DNA of 64,000 bases, from positions 413,015,812 through 413,079,811 of the forward strand of contig OZ024741.1 in NCBI GenBank assembly GCA_964016885.1, given 5' to 3'. Numbering within the stretch: position 1 is the stretch's first letter; each line of letters opens with the position of its first letter. Shown here one piece after another: positions 10,875 through 27,245 of the stretch. The notes below the pieces were generated by a model. The model saw only the letters and a program-made list of their open reading frames with translations. It was not told the DNA's origin and did not search any database. The DNA comes from Eledone cirrhosa. Its lineage: Eukaryota > Mollusca > Cephalopoda > Octopoda > Eledonidae. A program made the translations under genes and the position numbers.

Positions 10875-12719
10875 TTACCTATACAACACTGTCCCCCCTT
10901 ACCATCACACCACCACCACCACCTATACAACACTGTCTCCCATACCACCACACCACCACCACCACCATTACCTATACAACACTGTCCCCCCTTACCATCT
11001 CACCACCACCACCACCATTACCTATACAACACTGTCTTCCCTTACCATCACACCACCATCACCACCATTACCTATACAACACAGGCCTCCCTTACCATCA
11101 CACCACCACCACCACCATTACCTGTACAACACTGTCCCCCCTTACAATCACACCACCACTACCACCATTACCTATACAACACTGTCCTCCCTTACCATCA
11201 CACCATCACCACCACCATTATCTGTACAACACTGTCCCCCCTTACCATCACACCACCACTACCACCATTACCTATACAACACTGTCCTCCCTTACCATCA
11301 CACCACCACTACCCCATTACCTATACAACACTGTCCTCCCTTACCATCACACCACCACTACCAACATTGCCTATACAACACTGTCCTCCCTTACCATCAC
11401 ACCACCACTACCAACATTACCTATACAACACTGTCCTCCCTTACCACACACCACCACCATTACCTATACAACACTGTCCCCCCTTACAATCACACCACCG
11501 TTACCTATACAACACAGTCCTCCCTTACCATCACACCATCACCACCACCATTACCTGTACAACACTGTCATCCCTTACCATAACACCACCACTACCACCA
11601 TTACCTATACAACACTGTCCTCCCTTACCATCACACCACCACTACCAACATTACCTATACAACACTGTCCTCCCTTACCATCACACCACCACTACCAACA
11701 TTACCTATACAACACTGTCCTCCCTTACCATCACACCACCACTACCAACATTACCTATACAACACTGTCCCCCCTTACCATCACACCACCACCACTGTTA
11801 CCTATACAACACTGTCCTCTCTTACCATGACTCCACCACCACCGTTACCTATACAACACTGTCCTCCCTTACCATCACACCACCACCAACATTACCTATA
11901 CAACACTGTCCCCCCTTACCATCACAACACCACCACCACCATTACCTATACAACACTGTCCCCCCTTACCATCACACCACCACCACCTATTCAACACTGT
12001 CCCCCCTTACCATCACACAACCACCATTACCTATTCAACACTGTCCCCCCTTACCATCACACCACCACCACCACCATTACATATACAACACTGTCCCCCC
12101 TTACCATCACACCACCACCACCACCATTACCTATACAACACTGTCTTCCCTTACCATCACACCACCACCACCACCATTACCTATACAACACTGTCCCCCC
12201 TTACCATCACACCACCACCACCACCATTACCTATACAACACTGTCTTCCCTTACCATCACACCACCACCACCACCACCACCACCTATTCAACACTGTCCC
12301 CCCTTACCATCACACAACCACCATTACCTATTCAACACTGTCCCCCCTTACCATCACACCACCACCACCACCATTACCTATACAACACTGTCCCCCCTTA
12401 CCATCACACCACCACCACCACCATTACCTGTACAACACTGTCCCCCCTTACAATCACACCACCATTACCTATACAACATAGTCCTCCCTTACAGTCACAC
12501 CATCACCACCACCATTATCTGTACAACACTGTCCCCCCTTACCATCACACCACCACTACCAACATTGCCTATACAACACTGTCCTCCCTTACCACACACC
12601 ACCACCATTACCTATACAACACTGTCCCCCCTTACCATCACACCACCACCACCACCATTGCCTATACAACACTGTCCTCCCTTACCATCACACCACCACC
12701 ACCACCTATACAACACTGT

Positions 12720-15700
12720 CCTCCCTTACCATCACACCACCACCACCACCGTTACCTATACAACACTGTCCTCCCTTACCATGACACCACCACCACCACC
12801 ATTACCTATACAACACTGTCCTCCCTTACCATCACACCACCACTACCAACATTACCTATACAACACTGTCCCCCCTTACCATCACACCACCACTACCAAC
12901 ATTACCTATACAACACTGTCCTCCCTTACCATCACACCACCACTACCAACATTACCTATACAACACTGTCCCCCCTTACCATCACACCACCACCACCACC
13001 ATTACCTATACAACACTGTCCTCCCTTACCATCACACCACCACCACCACCGTTACCTATACAACACTGTCCTCCCTTACCATGACTCCACCACCACCACC
13101 ATTACCTATACAACACTGTCCCCCCTTACCATCACATCACCACCAACATTACCTATACAACACTGTCCCCCCTTACCATCACACCACCACCACCATTACC
13201 TATACAACACTGTCCCCTGCCATACCATCACACCACCACTACCAACATTACCTATACAACACTGTCCTCCCTTACCATCACACCACCACCACCACCATTA
13301 CCTATACAACACTGTCCTCCCTTACCATCACACCACCACCACCACCGTTACCTATACAACACTGTCCTCCCTTACCATGACACCACCACCACCACCATTA
13401 CCTATACAACACTGTCCTCCCTTACCATCACACCACCACTACCAACATTACCTATACAACACTGTCCCCCCTTACCATCACACCACCACTACCAACATTA
13501 CCTATACAACACTGTCCTCCCTTACCATCACACCACCACTACCAACATTACCTATACAACACTGTCCCCCCTTACCATCACACCACCACCACCACCATTA
13601 CCTATACAACACTGTCCTCCCTTACCATCACACCACCACCACCACCGTTACCTATACAACACTGTCCTCCCTTACCATCACACCACCACCACCACCGTTA
13701 CCTATACAACACTGTCCTCCCTTACCATGACTCCACCACCACCACCATTACCTATACAACACTGTCCCCCCTTACCATCACACCACCACTACCAACATTA
13801 CCTATACAACACTGTCCCCCCTTACCATCACACCACCACCACCATTACCTATACAACACTGTCCCCTGCCATACCATCACACCACCACCACCACCATTAC
13901 CTATACAACACTCTCCTCCCTTACCACACACCACCACCACCACCATTACCTGTACAACACTGTCCCCCTTACAATCACACCACCATTACCTGTACAACAC
14001 TGTCCCCCCTTACCATCACACCACCACCACCACCATTACCTATACAACACTGTCCCCCATTACCATCACACCACCACCACCATTACCTATACAACACTGT
14101 CCTCCCTTACCATCACACCACCACTACCAACATTACCTATACAACACTGTCCTCCCTTACCACACACCACCACCACCATTACCTGTACAACACTGTCCCC
14201 CCTTACCATCACACCACCACCACCATTACCTATACAACACTGTCCTCCCTTACCATCACACCACCACTACCACCATTACCTATACAACACGGTCCTCCCT
14301 TACCATCACACCACTACCACCACCATTACCTGTACAACACTGTCCCCCCTTACCATCACACCACCACTACCAACATTACCTATACAACACGGTCCTCCCT
14401 TGCCATCACACCACCACCACCATTACTTATACAACACTGTACTCCCTTACCATCACACCACTACCACCACCATTACCTATACAACACTGTCCCCTGCCAT
14501 ACCATCACACCACCACTACCAACATTACCTATACAACACTGTCCTCCCTTAGCATCACACCACCACCACCACCACCTATTCAACACTGTCCCCCCTTACC
14601 ATCACACAACCACCATTACCTATACAACACTGTCCCCTCTTACCATCACACCACCACCACCATTACCTATACAACACTGTCCCCCGTTACCGTCACACCA
14701 CCACCACCACCTCCACCACCTAATCAACACTTTCCCCCCTTACCATCACACCACCACCACCACCACCTATACAACACTGTCCCCCCTTAGCATCACACCA
14801 CCACCATTACCTATACAACACTGTCCCTCCCTTACCATCACACCACCAGCATTACCTATACAACACTGTCCTCCCTTACCATCACACCACCACCACCATT
14901 ACCTATACAACACTGTCCCCCCTTACCACCACTACCAACATTACCTATATAACACTGTCCCCCCTTACTATCACACCACAACCACCACCATTACCTATAC
15001 AACACTGTACCCCCTTACCATCACACCACCACCACCACCATTACCTATACAACACTGTACCCCCTTACCATCACACCACCACCACCACCACCATTACCTA
15101 TACAACACTGTCCCCCTTACCATCACACCACCACCACCATTACCTATACAACACTGTGCTCCCATACCATCACACCACCACCATTACCTATACAACACTG
15201 TCCCCCGTTACCATCACACCACCACCACCATTACCTATACAACACTGTCCCCCCTTACCATCACACAACCACCACCATTACCTATACAACACTGTCCCCC
15301 ATTACCATCACACCACCACCACCACCATTACCTATACAACACTGTCCCCCGTTACCATCACACCACCACCACCACCTATACAGCACTCTCCTCCCTTACC
15401 ATCACACCACCACCACCACCACCACCTATACAACACTGTCCCCCCTTACCATCACACCACCACCACCACCATTACCTATACAACACTGTCCTCCCTTACC
15501 ATCACACCACCACCACCACCACCATTACCTATACAACACTGTCCTCCCTTACCATCACACCACCACCACCACCACCATTACCTATACAACACTGTCCCCC
15601 CTTATCATCACACCACAACCACCAACATTACCTATACAACACTATCCCCCCTTACCATCACACCACTACCACCACCATTACCTATACAACACTGTCCCCC

Positions 15701-17330
15701 CTTACCATCACACCACCACCACCATTAACTATACAACACTGTTGCCTCCATACCATCACACCAACACCACCACCATTACCTATACAACACTGTCCTCCCT
15801 TACCATCACACCACCACCACCACCACTATTACCTATACAACACTGTCCTCCCTTACCATCACACCACCATCATCACCATTACCTGTACAACACTGTCCTC
15901 CCTTACCATCACACCACCATTACCTATACAACACAGTCCCCCCTTACCATCACACCACCACCACCACCACCACCACCATTACCTGTACAACACTTCCAAC
16001 CCTTACCATCACACCACCACCAACATTACGTATACAACACTGTCCCCCATACCATCACACCACCACCACCTATACAACACTTTCCTCCCTTATCATCACA
16101 CCACCACCATTACCTATACAACACTGTCCCTCCTTACCATCACACCACCATTACCTATACAACACTGTTCCCGGCCATACCATCACACCACCACCAACAC
16201 CATTACCTATACAACACTGTCCCTCCTTACCATCACACCACCACCACCACCACCTCCACCTATACAACACGCTCCCCCCTTACCATCACACCACCACCAC
16301 CACCATTACCTATACAACACTGTCCTCCCTTACCATCAAACCACCAACATTACCTATACAACACTGTCCCCCCTTACCATCACACCACCACCAGAACCAT
16401 TACCTATACAACACTGTCCCCCCTTACCATCACACCACCACCACCATTACCTATACAACACTGTCCTCCCATACCATCACAATACCCCCACCACCATTAC
16501 CTATACAGCACTTTCCCCCGTTACCATCACACCACCACCACCATTACCTATACAACACTATCCCCTTTTACCATCACACCACCACCACCATTACCTATAC
16601 AACACTGTCCCCCGTTACCATCACACTACAACCATTACCTATACAGCACTGTCCCCCCTTACCATCACACCACCACCACCACCTATACAACACTGTCCCC
16701 CCTTACCATCACACCACCACCAACACCATTACCTATACAACACTGTCCTCCCTTACCATCACACCACCACCATTACCTATACAACACTGTCCTCCCTTAC
16801 CATCTCACCACCACTACCAATATTACCTATACAACACTGTCCCCCCCTTACCATCACACCAGCACCACCACCATTACCTATACAACACTGTCCCCCTTTA
16901 CCATCACACCACCACCACCATTACCTATACAACACTGTTGCCCCCATACCATCACTCCACCACCACCACCATTACCTATACAACACTGTCCTCCCTTACC
17001 ATTACACCACCACCACCACCATTACCTATACAACACTGTCCTCCCTTACCATCACACCACCATCACCACCATTACCTATACAACACTGTCCTCACTTACC
17101 ATCACACCACCACCACCACCATTACCTATACAACACTGTCCCCCCTTACCATCACACCACCACCACCACCATTACCTATACAACACTTTCCTCCCTTACC
17201 ATCACACCACCACCATTACCTATACAACACTGTCCCCCCTTACCATCACACCACCACCATTACCTATACAACACTGTTCCCGGCCATACCATCACACCAC
17301 CACCAACACCATTACCTATACAACACTGTC
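12720..17330 (+). repeat. Higher-order repeat block A1
   Basis: This ordered series of unit variants is repeated at 17629-22130. Marker units occur at matching places: CCATGACTCC units (13727 and 18633), CCACCTAATCAACACTTTCC (near 14720 and 19575), TTGCCTCCATACC (15742 and 20545), and the TTCCCGGCC unit (near 17277 and 22073). The offset falls from about 4,906 to 4,803 bp across the block, so a few units were gained or lost after duplication. Boundaries are approximate. Confidence 0.85.
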
Positions 17331-17628
17331 CTCCCTTACCATCACACCACCATCACCACCATTACCTATACAACACTGTCCTCACTTACCATCACACCAC
17401 CACCACCACCATTACCTATACAACACTGTCCCCCCTTACCATCACACCACCACTACCAACATTGCCTATACAACACTGTCCTCCCTTACCACACACCACC
17501 ACCATTACCTATACAACACTGTCCCCCCTTACCATCACACCACCACCACCACCATTGCCTATACAACACTGTCCTCCCTTACCATCACACCACCACCACC
17601 ACCATTACCTATACAACACTGTCCTCCC

Positions 17629-20600
17629 TTACCATCACACCACCACCACCACCACCGTTACCTATACAACACTGTCCTCCCTTACCATGACACCACCACC
17701 ACCACCATTACCTATACAACACTGTCCTCCCTTACCATCACACCACCACTACCAACATTACCTATACAACACTGTCCCCCCTTACCATCACACCACCACT
17801 ACCAACATTACCTATACAACACTGTCCTCCCTTACCATCACACCACCACTACCAACATTACCTATACAACACTGTCCCCCCTTACCATCACACCACCACC
17901 ACCACCATTACCTATACAACACTGTCCTCCCTTACCATCACACCACCACCACCACCGTTACCTATACAACACTGTCCTCCCTTACCATGACTCCACCACC
18001 ACCACCATTACCTATACAACACTGTCCCCCCTTACCATCACATCACCACCAACATTACCTATACAACACTGTCCCCCCTTACCATCACACCACCACCACC
18101 ATTACCTATACAACACTGTCCCCTGCCATACCATCACACCACCACTACCAACATTACCTATACAACACTGTCCTCCCTTACCATCACACCACCACCACCA
18201 CCATTACCTATACAACACTGTCCTCCCTTACCATCACACCACCACCACCACCGTTACCTATACAACACTGTCCTCCCTTACCATGACACCACCACCACCA
18301 CCATTACCTATACAACACTGTCCTCCCTTACCATCACACCACCACTACCAACATTACCTATACAACACTGTCCCCCCTTACCATCACACCACCACTACCA
18401 ACATTACCTATACAACACTGTCCTCCCTTACCATCACACCACCACTACCAACATTACCTATACAACACTGTCCCCCCTTACCATCACACCACCACCACCA
18501 CCATTACCTATACAACACTGTCCTCCCTTACCATCACACCACCACCACCACCGTTACCTATACAACACTGTCCTCCCTTACCATCACACCACCACCACCA
18601 CCGTTACCTATACAACACTGTCCTCCCTTACCATGACTCCACCACCAGCACCATTACCTATACAACACTGTCCCCCCTTACCATCACACCACCACTACCA
18701 ACATTACCTATACAACACTGTCCCCCCTTACCATCACACCACCACCACCATTACCTATACAACACTGTCCCCTGCCATACCATCACACCACCACCACCAC
18801 CATTACCTATACAACACTCTCCTCCCTTACCACACACCACCACCACCACCATTACCTGTACAACACTGTCCCCCTTACAATCACACCACCATTACCTGTA
18901 CAACACTGTCCCCCCTTACCATCACACCACCACCACCACCATTACCTATACAACACTGTCCCCCATTACCATCACACCACCACCACCATTACCTATACAA
19001 CACTGTCCTCCCTTACCATCACACCACCACTACCAACATTACCTATACAACACTGTCCTCCCTTACCACACACCACCACCACCATTACCTGTACAACACT
19101 GTCCCCCCTTACCATCACACCACCACCACCATTACCTATACAACACTGTCCTCCCTTACCATCACACCACCACTACCACCATTACCTATACAACACTGTC
19201 CTCCCTTACCATCACACCACCACTACCAACATTACCTATACAACACGGTCCTCCCTTGCCATCACACCACCACCACCATTACTTATACAACACTGTACTC
19301 CCTTACCATCACACCACTACCACCACCATTACCTATACAACACTGTCCCCTGCCATACCATCACACCACCACTACCAACATTACCTATACAACACTGTCC
19401 TCCCTTAGCATCACACCACCACCACCACCACCTATTCAACACTGTCCCCCCTTACCATCACACAACCACCATTACCTATACAACACTGTCCCCTCTTACC
19501 ATCACACCACCACCACCATTACCTATACAACACTGTCCCCCGTTACCGTCACACCACCACCACCACCTCCACCACCTAATCAACACTTTCCCCCCTTACC
19601 ATCACACCACCACCACCACCACCTATACAACACTGTCCCCCCTTAGCATCACACCACCACCATTACCTATACAACACTGTCCCTCCCTTACCATCACACC
19701 ACCAGCATTACCTATACAACACTGTCCTCCCTTACCATCACACAACCACCACCATTACCTATACAACACTGTCCCCCCTTACCACCACTACCAACATTAC
19801 CTATATAACACTGTCCCCCCTTACTATCACACCACAACCACCACCATTACCTATACAACACTGTACCCCCTTACCATCACACCACCACCACCACCATTAC
19901 CTATACAACACTGTCCCCCTTACCATCACACCACCACCACCATTACCTATACAACACTGTGCTCCCATACCATCACACCACCACCATTACCTATACAACA
20001 CTGTCCCCCGTTACCATCACACCACCACCACCATTACCTATACAACACTGTCCCCCCTTACCATCACACAACCACCACCATTACCTATACAACACTGTCC
20101 CCCATTACCATCACACCACCACCACCACCATTACCTATACAACACTGTCCCCCGTTACCATCACACCACCACCACCACCTATACAGCACTGTCCCCCCTT
20201 ACCATCACACCACCACCACCACCACCACCTATACAACACTGTCCCCCCTTACCATCACACCACCACCACCACCATTACCTATACAACACTGTCCTCCCTT
20301 ACCATCACACCACCACCACCACCACCATTACCTATACAACACTGTCCTCCCTTACCATCACACCACCACCACCACCACCATTACCTATACAACACTGTCC
20401 CCCCTTATCATCACACCACAACCACCAACATTACCTATACAACACTATCCCCCCTTACCATCACACCACTACCACCACCATTACCTATACAACACTGTCC
20501 CCCCTTACCATCACACCACCACCACCATTAACTATACAACACTGTTGCCTCCATACCATCACACCAACACCACCACCATTACCTATACAACACTGTCCTC

Positions 20601-22130
20601 CCTTACCATCACACCACCACCACCACCACTATTACCTATACAACACTGTCCTCCCTTACCATCACACCACCATCATCACCATTACCTGTACAACACTGTC
20701 CTCCCTTACCATCACACCACCATTACCTATACAACACAGTCCCCCCTTACCATCACACCACCACCACCACCACCACCATTACCTGTACAACACTTCCAAC
20801 CCTTACCATCACACCACCACCAACATTACGTATACAACACTGTCCCCCATACCATCACACCACCACCACCTATACAACACTTTCCTCCCTTATCATCACA
20901 CCACCACCATTACCTATACAACACTGTCCCTCCTTACCATCACACCACCACCACCACCACCTCCACCTATACAACACGCTCCCCCCTTACCATCACACCA
21001 CCACCACCACCATTACCTATACAACACTGTCCTCCCTTACCATCAAACCACCACCATTACCTATACAACACTGTCCCCCCTTACCACCACACCACAACTA
21101 CCAACATTACCTATACAACACTGTCCCCCCTTACCATCACACCACCACCAGAACCATTACCTATACAACACTGTCCCCCCTTACCATCACACCACCACCA
21201 CCATTACCTATACAACACTGTCCTCCCATACCATCACAATACCCCCACCACCATTACCTATACAGCACTTTCCCCCGTTACCATCACACCACCACCACCA
21301 TTACCTATACAACACTATCCCCTTTTACCATCACACCACCACCACCATTACCTATACAACACTGTCCCCCGTTACCATCACACTACAACCATTACCTATA
21401 CAGCACTGTCCCCCCTTACCATCACACCACCACCACCACCTATACAACACTGTCCCCCCTTACCATCACACCACCACCAACACCATTACCTATACAACAC
21501 TGTCCTCCCTTACCATCACACCACCACCATTACCTATACAACACTGTCCTCCCTTACCATCACACCACCAATATTACCTATACAACACTGTCCCCCCTTA
21601 TCATCACACCACCACCATTACCTATACAACACTGTCCCCCCCTTACCATCACACCAGCACCACCACCATTACCTATACAACACTGTCCCCCTTTACCATC
21701 ACACCACCACCACCATTACCTATACAACACTGTTGCCCCCATACCATCACTCCACCACCACCACCATTACCTATACAACACTGTCCTCCCTTACCATTAC
21801 ACCACCACCACCACCATTACCTATACAACACTGTCCTCCCTTACCATCACACCACCATCACCACCGTTTACCTATACAACACTGTCCTCACTTACCATCA
21901 CACCACCACCACCACCATTACCTATACAACACTGTCCCCCCTTACCATCACACCACCACCACCACCATTACCTATACAACACTTTCCTCCCTTATCATCA
22001 CACCACCACCATTACCTATACAACACTGTCCCCCCTTACCATCACACCACCACCATTACCTATACAACACTGTTCCCGGCCATACCATCACACCACCACC
22101 AACACCATTACCTATACAACACTGTCCCCC
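17629..22130 (+). repeat. Higher-order repeat block A2
   Basis: Second copy of the block at 12720-17330, directly adjacent, so the pair forms a tandem duplication with a period of about 4.8-4.9 kb. Differences are mostly whole-unit indels plus scattered substitutions. At 18640-18665 it has CCACCAGCACCATTACC followed by a normal core, which matches the sequence expected for an unoccupied Helitron target. Confidence 0.85.
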
Positions 22131-24204
22131 GTTACCATCACACCACAACCACCACCACCTCCACCTATACAACACTGTTCCCCCTTACCATCACACCACC
22201 ACCACCACCATTACCTATACAACACTGTCCTCCCTTACCATCACACCACCACCATTACCTATACAACACTGTCCCCCCTTACCACCACACCACCACTACC
22301 ACCATTACCTATACAACACTGTCCTCCCTTACCATCACACAACCACCACCACCATTACCTATACAACACTGTCCCCCCTTAACATCTCACCACCACTACC
22401 AACATTACCTATACAACACTGTCCCCCCTTACCATCCCACCACCATTACCTATACAACACTGTCCCCCCTTACCATCACACCACCACCACCACCATTACC
22501 TATACAAAACTGTCCCCACTTACCATCCCACCACCATTACCTATACAACACTGTCCCCCCTTACCATCACACCACCGCCACCATTACCTATACAACACTG
22601 TTGCCCCCATACCATCACACCACCACCACCATTACCTATACAACACTGTCCCCCCTCACCATCACACAACCACCACCATTACCTATACAACACTGTCCCC
22701 CGTTACCATCACAACACCACCACCTATACAGCACTCTCCCCCCTTACCATCACACCACCACCACCACCACCTATACAACACTGTCCCCCCTTACCATCAC
22801 ACCACCACCACCATCATTACCTATACAACACTGTCCTCCCTTACCATCACACCACCACCACCACCACCATTACCTATACAACACTGTCTCCCCTTATCAT
22901 CACACCACAACCACCAACATTACCTATACAACACTGTCCCCCCTTACCATCACACCACTACCACAACCATTACCTATACAACACTGTCCCCCTTACCATC
23001 ACACCACCACCACCATTAACTATACAACACTGTTGCCTCCATACCACCACACCACCACCACCACCATTACCTATACAACAATGTCCTCCCTTACCATCAC
23101 ACCACCACCACCACTATTACCTATAAAACACTGTCCTCCCTTACCATCACACCACCATCACCACCATTACCTCTACAACACTGTCCTCCCTTACCATCAC
23201 ACCACCACCACCATCATTACCTATACAACACAGTCCCCCCTTACCATCACACCACCATCACCACCATTACCTCTACAACACTGTCCTCCCTTACCATCAC
23301 ACCACCATCACCACCATTACCTCTACAACACTGTCCTCCCTTACCATCACACCACCACCACCATCATTACCTATACAACACTGTCCTCCCTTACCATCAC
23401 ACCACCACCACCACCACCATTACCTATACAACACTGTTCCCGGCCATACCATCACACCACCACCAACACCATTACCTATACAACACTGTCCCCCATTACC
23501 ATCACACCACCACCACCATTACCTATACAACACAGTCCCCCCTTACCATCACACCACCACCATCACTACCACCATTACCTGTACAGCACTTCCAACCCTT
23601 ACCATCACACACCACCAACATTACGTATACAACACTGTCCCCCATACCATCACACCACCACCACCTATACAACACTGTCCCCCCTTACCATCACACCACC
23701 ACCACCACCATTACCTATGCAACACTTTCCTCCCTTATCATCACACCACCACCACCACCATTACCTATACAACACTGTCCCCCCTTACCATCACACCACC
23801 ACCACCATTACCTATACAACACTGTTCCCGGCCATACCATCACACCACCACCAACACCATTACCTATACAACACTGTCCCCCATTACCATCACACCACCA
23901 CCACCATTACCTATACAACACTGTCCCCCGTTACCATCACACCACCACCACCTATACAGCACTGTCCCCCCTTACCATCACACCACCACCACCACCTATA
24001 CAAAACTGTCCCCCCTTACCATCACACCACCACCACCACCATTACCTATACAACACTGTCCTCCCTTACCATCACACAACCACCACCACCATTACCTATA
24101 CAACACTGTCCCCCCTTAACATCTCACCACCACTACCAACATTACCTATACAACACTGTCCCCCCTTACCATCACACCACCACCACCATTACCTATACAA
24201 CACT

Positions 24205-24600
24205 GTTCCCGGCCATACCATCACACCACCACCAACACCATTACCTATACAACACTGTCCCCCATTACCATCACACCACCACCACCATTACCTATACAAC
24301 ACTGTTCCCGGCCATACCATCACACCACCACCAACACCATTACCTATACAACACTGTCCCCCATTACCATCACACCACCACCACCATTACCTATACAACA
24401 CTGTTCCCGGCCATACCATCACACCACCACCAACACCATTACCTATACAACACTGTCCCCCCTTACCATCACACCACCACCACCATTACCTATACAACAC
24501 TGTTCCCGGCCATACCATCACACCACCACCAACACCATTACCTATACAACACTGTCCTCCCTTACCATCACACCACCACCATTACCTATACAACACTGTT
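24205..24600 (+). repeat. 99-bp dimer repeat, four copies
   Basis: The marker GTTCCCGGCCATACC occurs at 24205, 24304, 24403 and 24502, exactly 99 bp apart. Each period contains two minisatellite units: one with the GGCC linker followed by a CACCAACACCATTACC core, and one with a CCCCATTACC or CCCCCTTACC linker. Single copies of the marker also occur near 23430 and 23826. This is the smallest higher-order repeat in the array. Confidence 0.88.
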
Positions 24601-26854
24601 CCCCGTTACCATCACACCACCACCACCTATACAGCACTGTCCCCCCTTACCATCACACCACCACCACCACCTATACAAAACTGTCCCCCCTTACCATCAC
24701 ACAACCACCACCACCATTACCTATGCAACACTTTCCTCCCTTATCATCACACCACCACTACCACCATTACCTATACAACACTGTCCCCCCTTACCATCAC
24801 ACCACCACCACCATTACCTATACAACACTGTTCCCGGCCATAACATCACACCACCACTACCAACATTACCTATACAACACTGTCCCCCATTACCATCACA
24901 CCACCACCACCATTACCTATACAACACTGTCCTCCCTTACCATCACACCACCACCATTACCTATACAACACTGTCCCCCGTTACCATCACACCACCACCA
25001 CCTATACAGCACTGTCCCCCCTTACCATCACACCACCACCACCACCTATACAACACTGTCTTCCCTTATCATCACACCACCACTACCACCATTACCTATA
25101 CAACACTGTCCCCCCTTACCATCACACCACCACCACCGTTACCTATACAACACTGTCCCGCCTTACCATCACACCACCACCACCACCATTACCTATACAA
25201 CACTGTCCTCCCTTACCATCACACAACCACCACCACCATTACCTATACAACACTGTCCCCCCTTAACATCTCACCACCACCACCATTACCTATACAACGC
25301 TGTCCTCCCTTACCATCCCACCACCATTACCTATACAACACTGTCCTCCCTTACCATCCCACCAACATTACCTATACAACACTGTCCCCCCTTACCATCC
25401 CACCACCATTACCTATACAACACTGTCCCCCCTTACCATCACACCACCACCACCACCATTACCTATACAACACTTGCCCCCATACCATCACACCACCACC
25501 ATTAACTATACAACACTGTCCTCCCTTACCATTACACCACCACCACCACCATTACCTATACAACACTGTCCTCCCTTACCATCACACCACCATCACCACC
25601 ATTACCTATACAACACTGTCCTCCCTTACCATCACACCACCACTATTACCTATACAACACTGTCCCCCCTTATCATCACACCACCACCACCACCATTAAC
25701 TATACAACACTGTCCTCCCTTACCATCACACCACCACCACCACTACCACCATTACCTATACAACACTGTCCCCCGTTACCATCACACCACCACCACCACC
25801 ACGTCCACCTATACAACACTGTCCCCCCTTACCATCACACCACCACTACCAACATTAACTATACAACACTGTCCCCCCTTACCATCACACCACCAACACC
25901 ATTACCTATACAACACTGTCCTCCCTTACCATCACACCACCACCGTTACTTATACAACACTGTCCCCCCTTACCATCACACCACCACCACCACCACCGCC
26001 ATTACCTATACAACACTGTCCCCCTTTACCATCACACCACCACCATTACTTATACAACACTGTCCCCCCTTACCATCACACCACCACCCCCATTACCTAT
26101 ACAACACTGTCCCCCCTTACCATCACACCACCACCCCCACCATTACCTATACAACACTGTCCCCCGTTACCATCACACCACCACCACCATTACCTATACA
26201 ACACTATCCCCTCTTACCATCACACCACCACCACCATTACCTATACAACACTGTCCCCCGTTACCATCACACCACCACCACCATTACCTATACAACACTA
26301 TCCCCTCTTACCATCACACCACCACCACCATTACCTATACAACACTGTCCCCCATTACCATCACACCACCACCTATACAGCACTGTCCCCCCTTACCATC
26401 ACACCACCACCACCACCTATACAACACTGTCCCCCCTTACCATCACACCACCACCAACACCATTACCTATACAACACTGTCCTCCCTTACCATTACACCA
26501 CCACCATTACCTATACAACACTGTCCCCCCTTACTATCACACCACCACCACCACCATTACCTATACAACACTGTCCCCCCTTAACATCTCACCATCACCA
26601 CCACCATTACCTATACAACACTGTCCCCCCTTAACATCTCACCACCACCATTACCTATACAACACTGTCCCCCCTTACCATCACACCACTACCACCATTA
26701 CCTATACAACACTGTCCCCCCTTATCATCACACCACCACCATTACCTATACAACACTGTCCCCCCTTACCATCACACCACCACCACCATTACCTATACAA
26801 CACTGTTGCCCCCATACTATCACACCACCACCACCACCATTACCTATACAACAC

Positions 26855-27245
26855 TGTCCTCCCTTACCATTACACCACCACCACCATAACCTATACAACA
26901 CTGTCCTCCCTTACCATCACACCACCATCACCACCATTACCTATACAACACTGTCCTCACTTACCATCACACCACCACCACCACCATTACCTATACAACA
27001 CTGTCCCCACATATCATCACACCACCACCACCACCATTACCTATACAACACTGTCCTCCCTTACCATTACACCACCACCACCATAACCTATACAACACTG
27101 TCCTCCCTTACCATCACACCACCATCACCACCATTACCTATACAACACTGTCCTCACTTACCATCACACCACCACCACCACCATTACCTATACAACACTG
27201 TCCCCACATATCATCACACCACCACCACCACCATTACCTATACAA
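26855..27245 (+). repeat. 197-bp tandem duplication of a four-unit group
   Basis: The unusual core variant CCATAACCTATAC is at 26884 and 27081, 197 bp apart. The following units (CCATCACC, then a CCTCACTTACC linker, then CCCCACATATCATC) recur in the same order. A related group is found once more at about 29190-29370. Confidence 0.85.
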
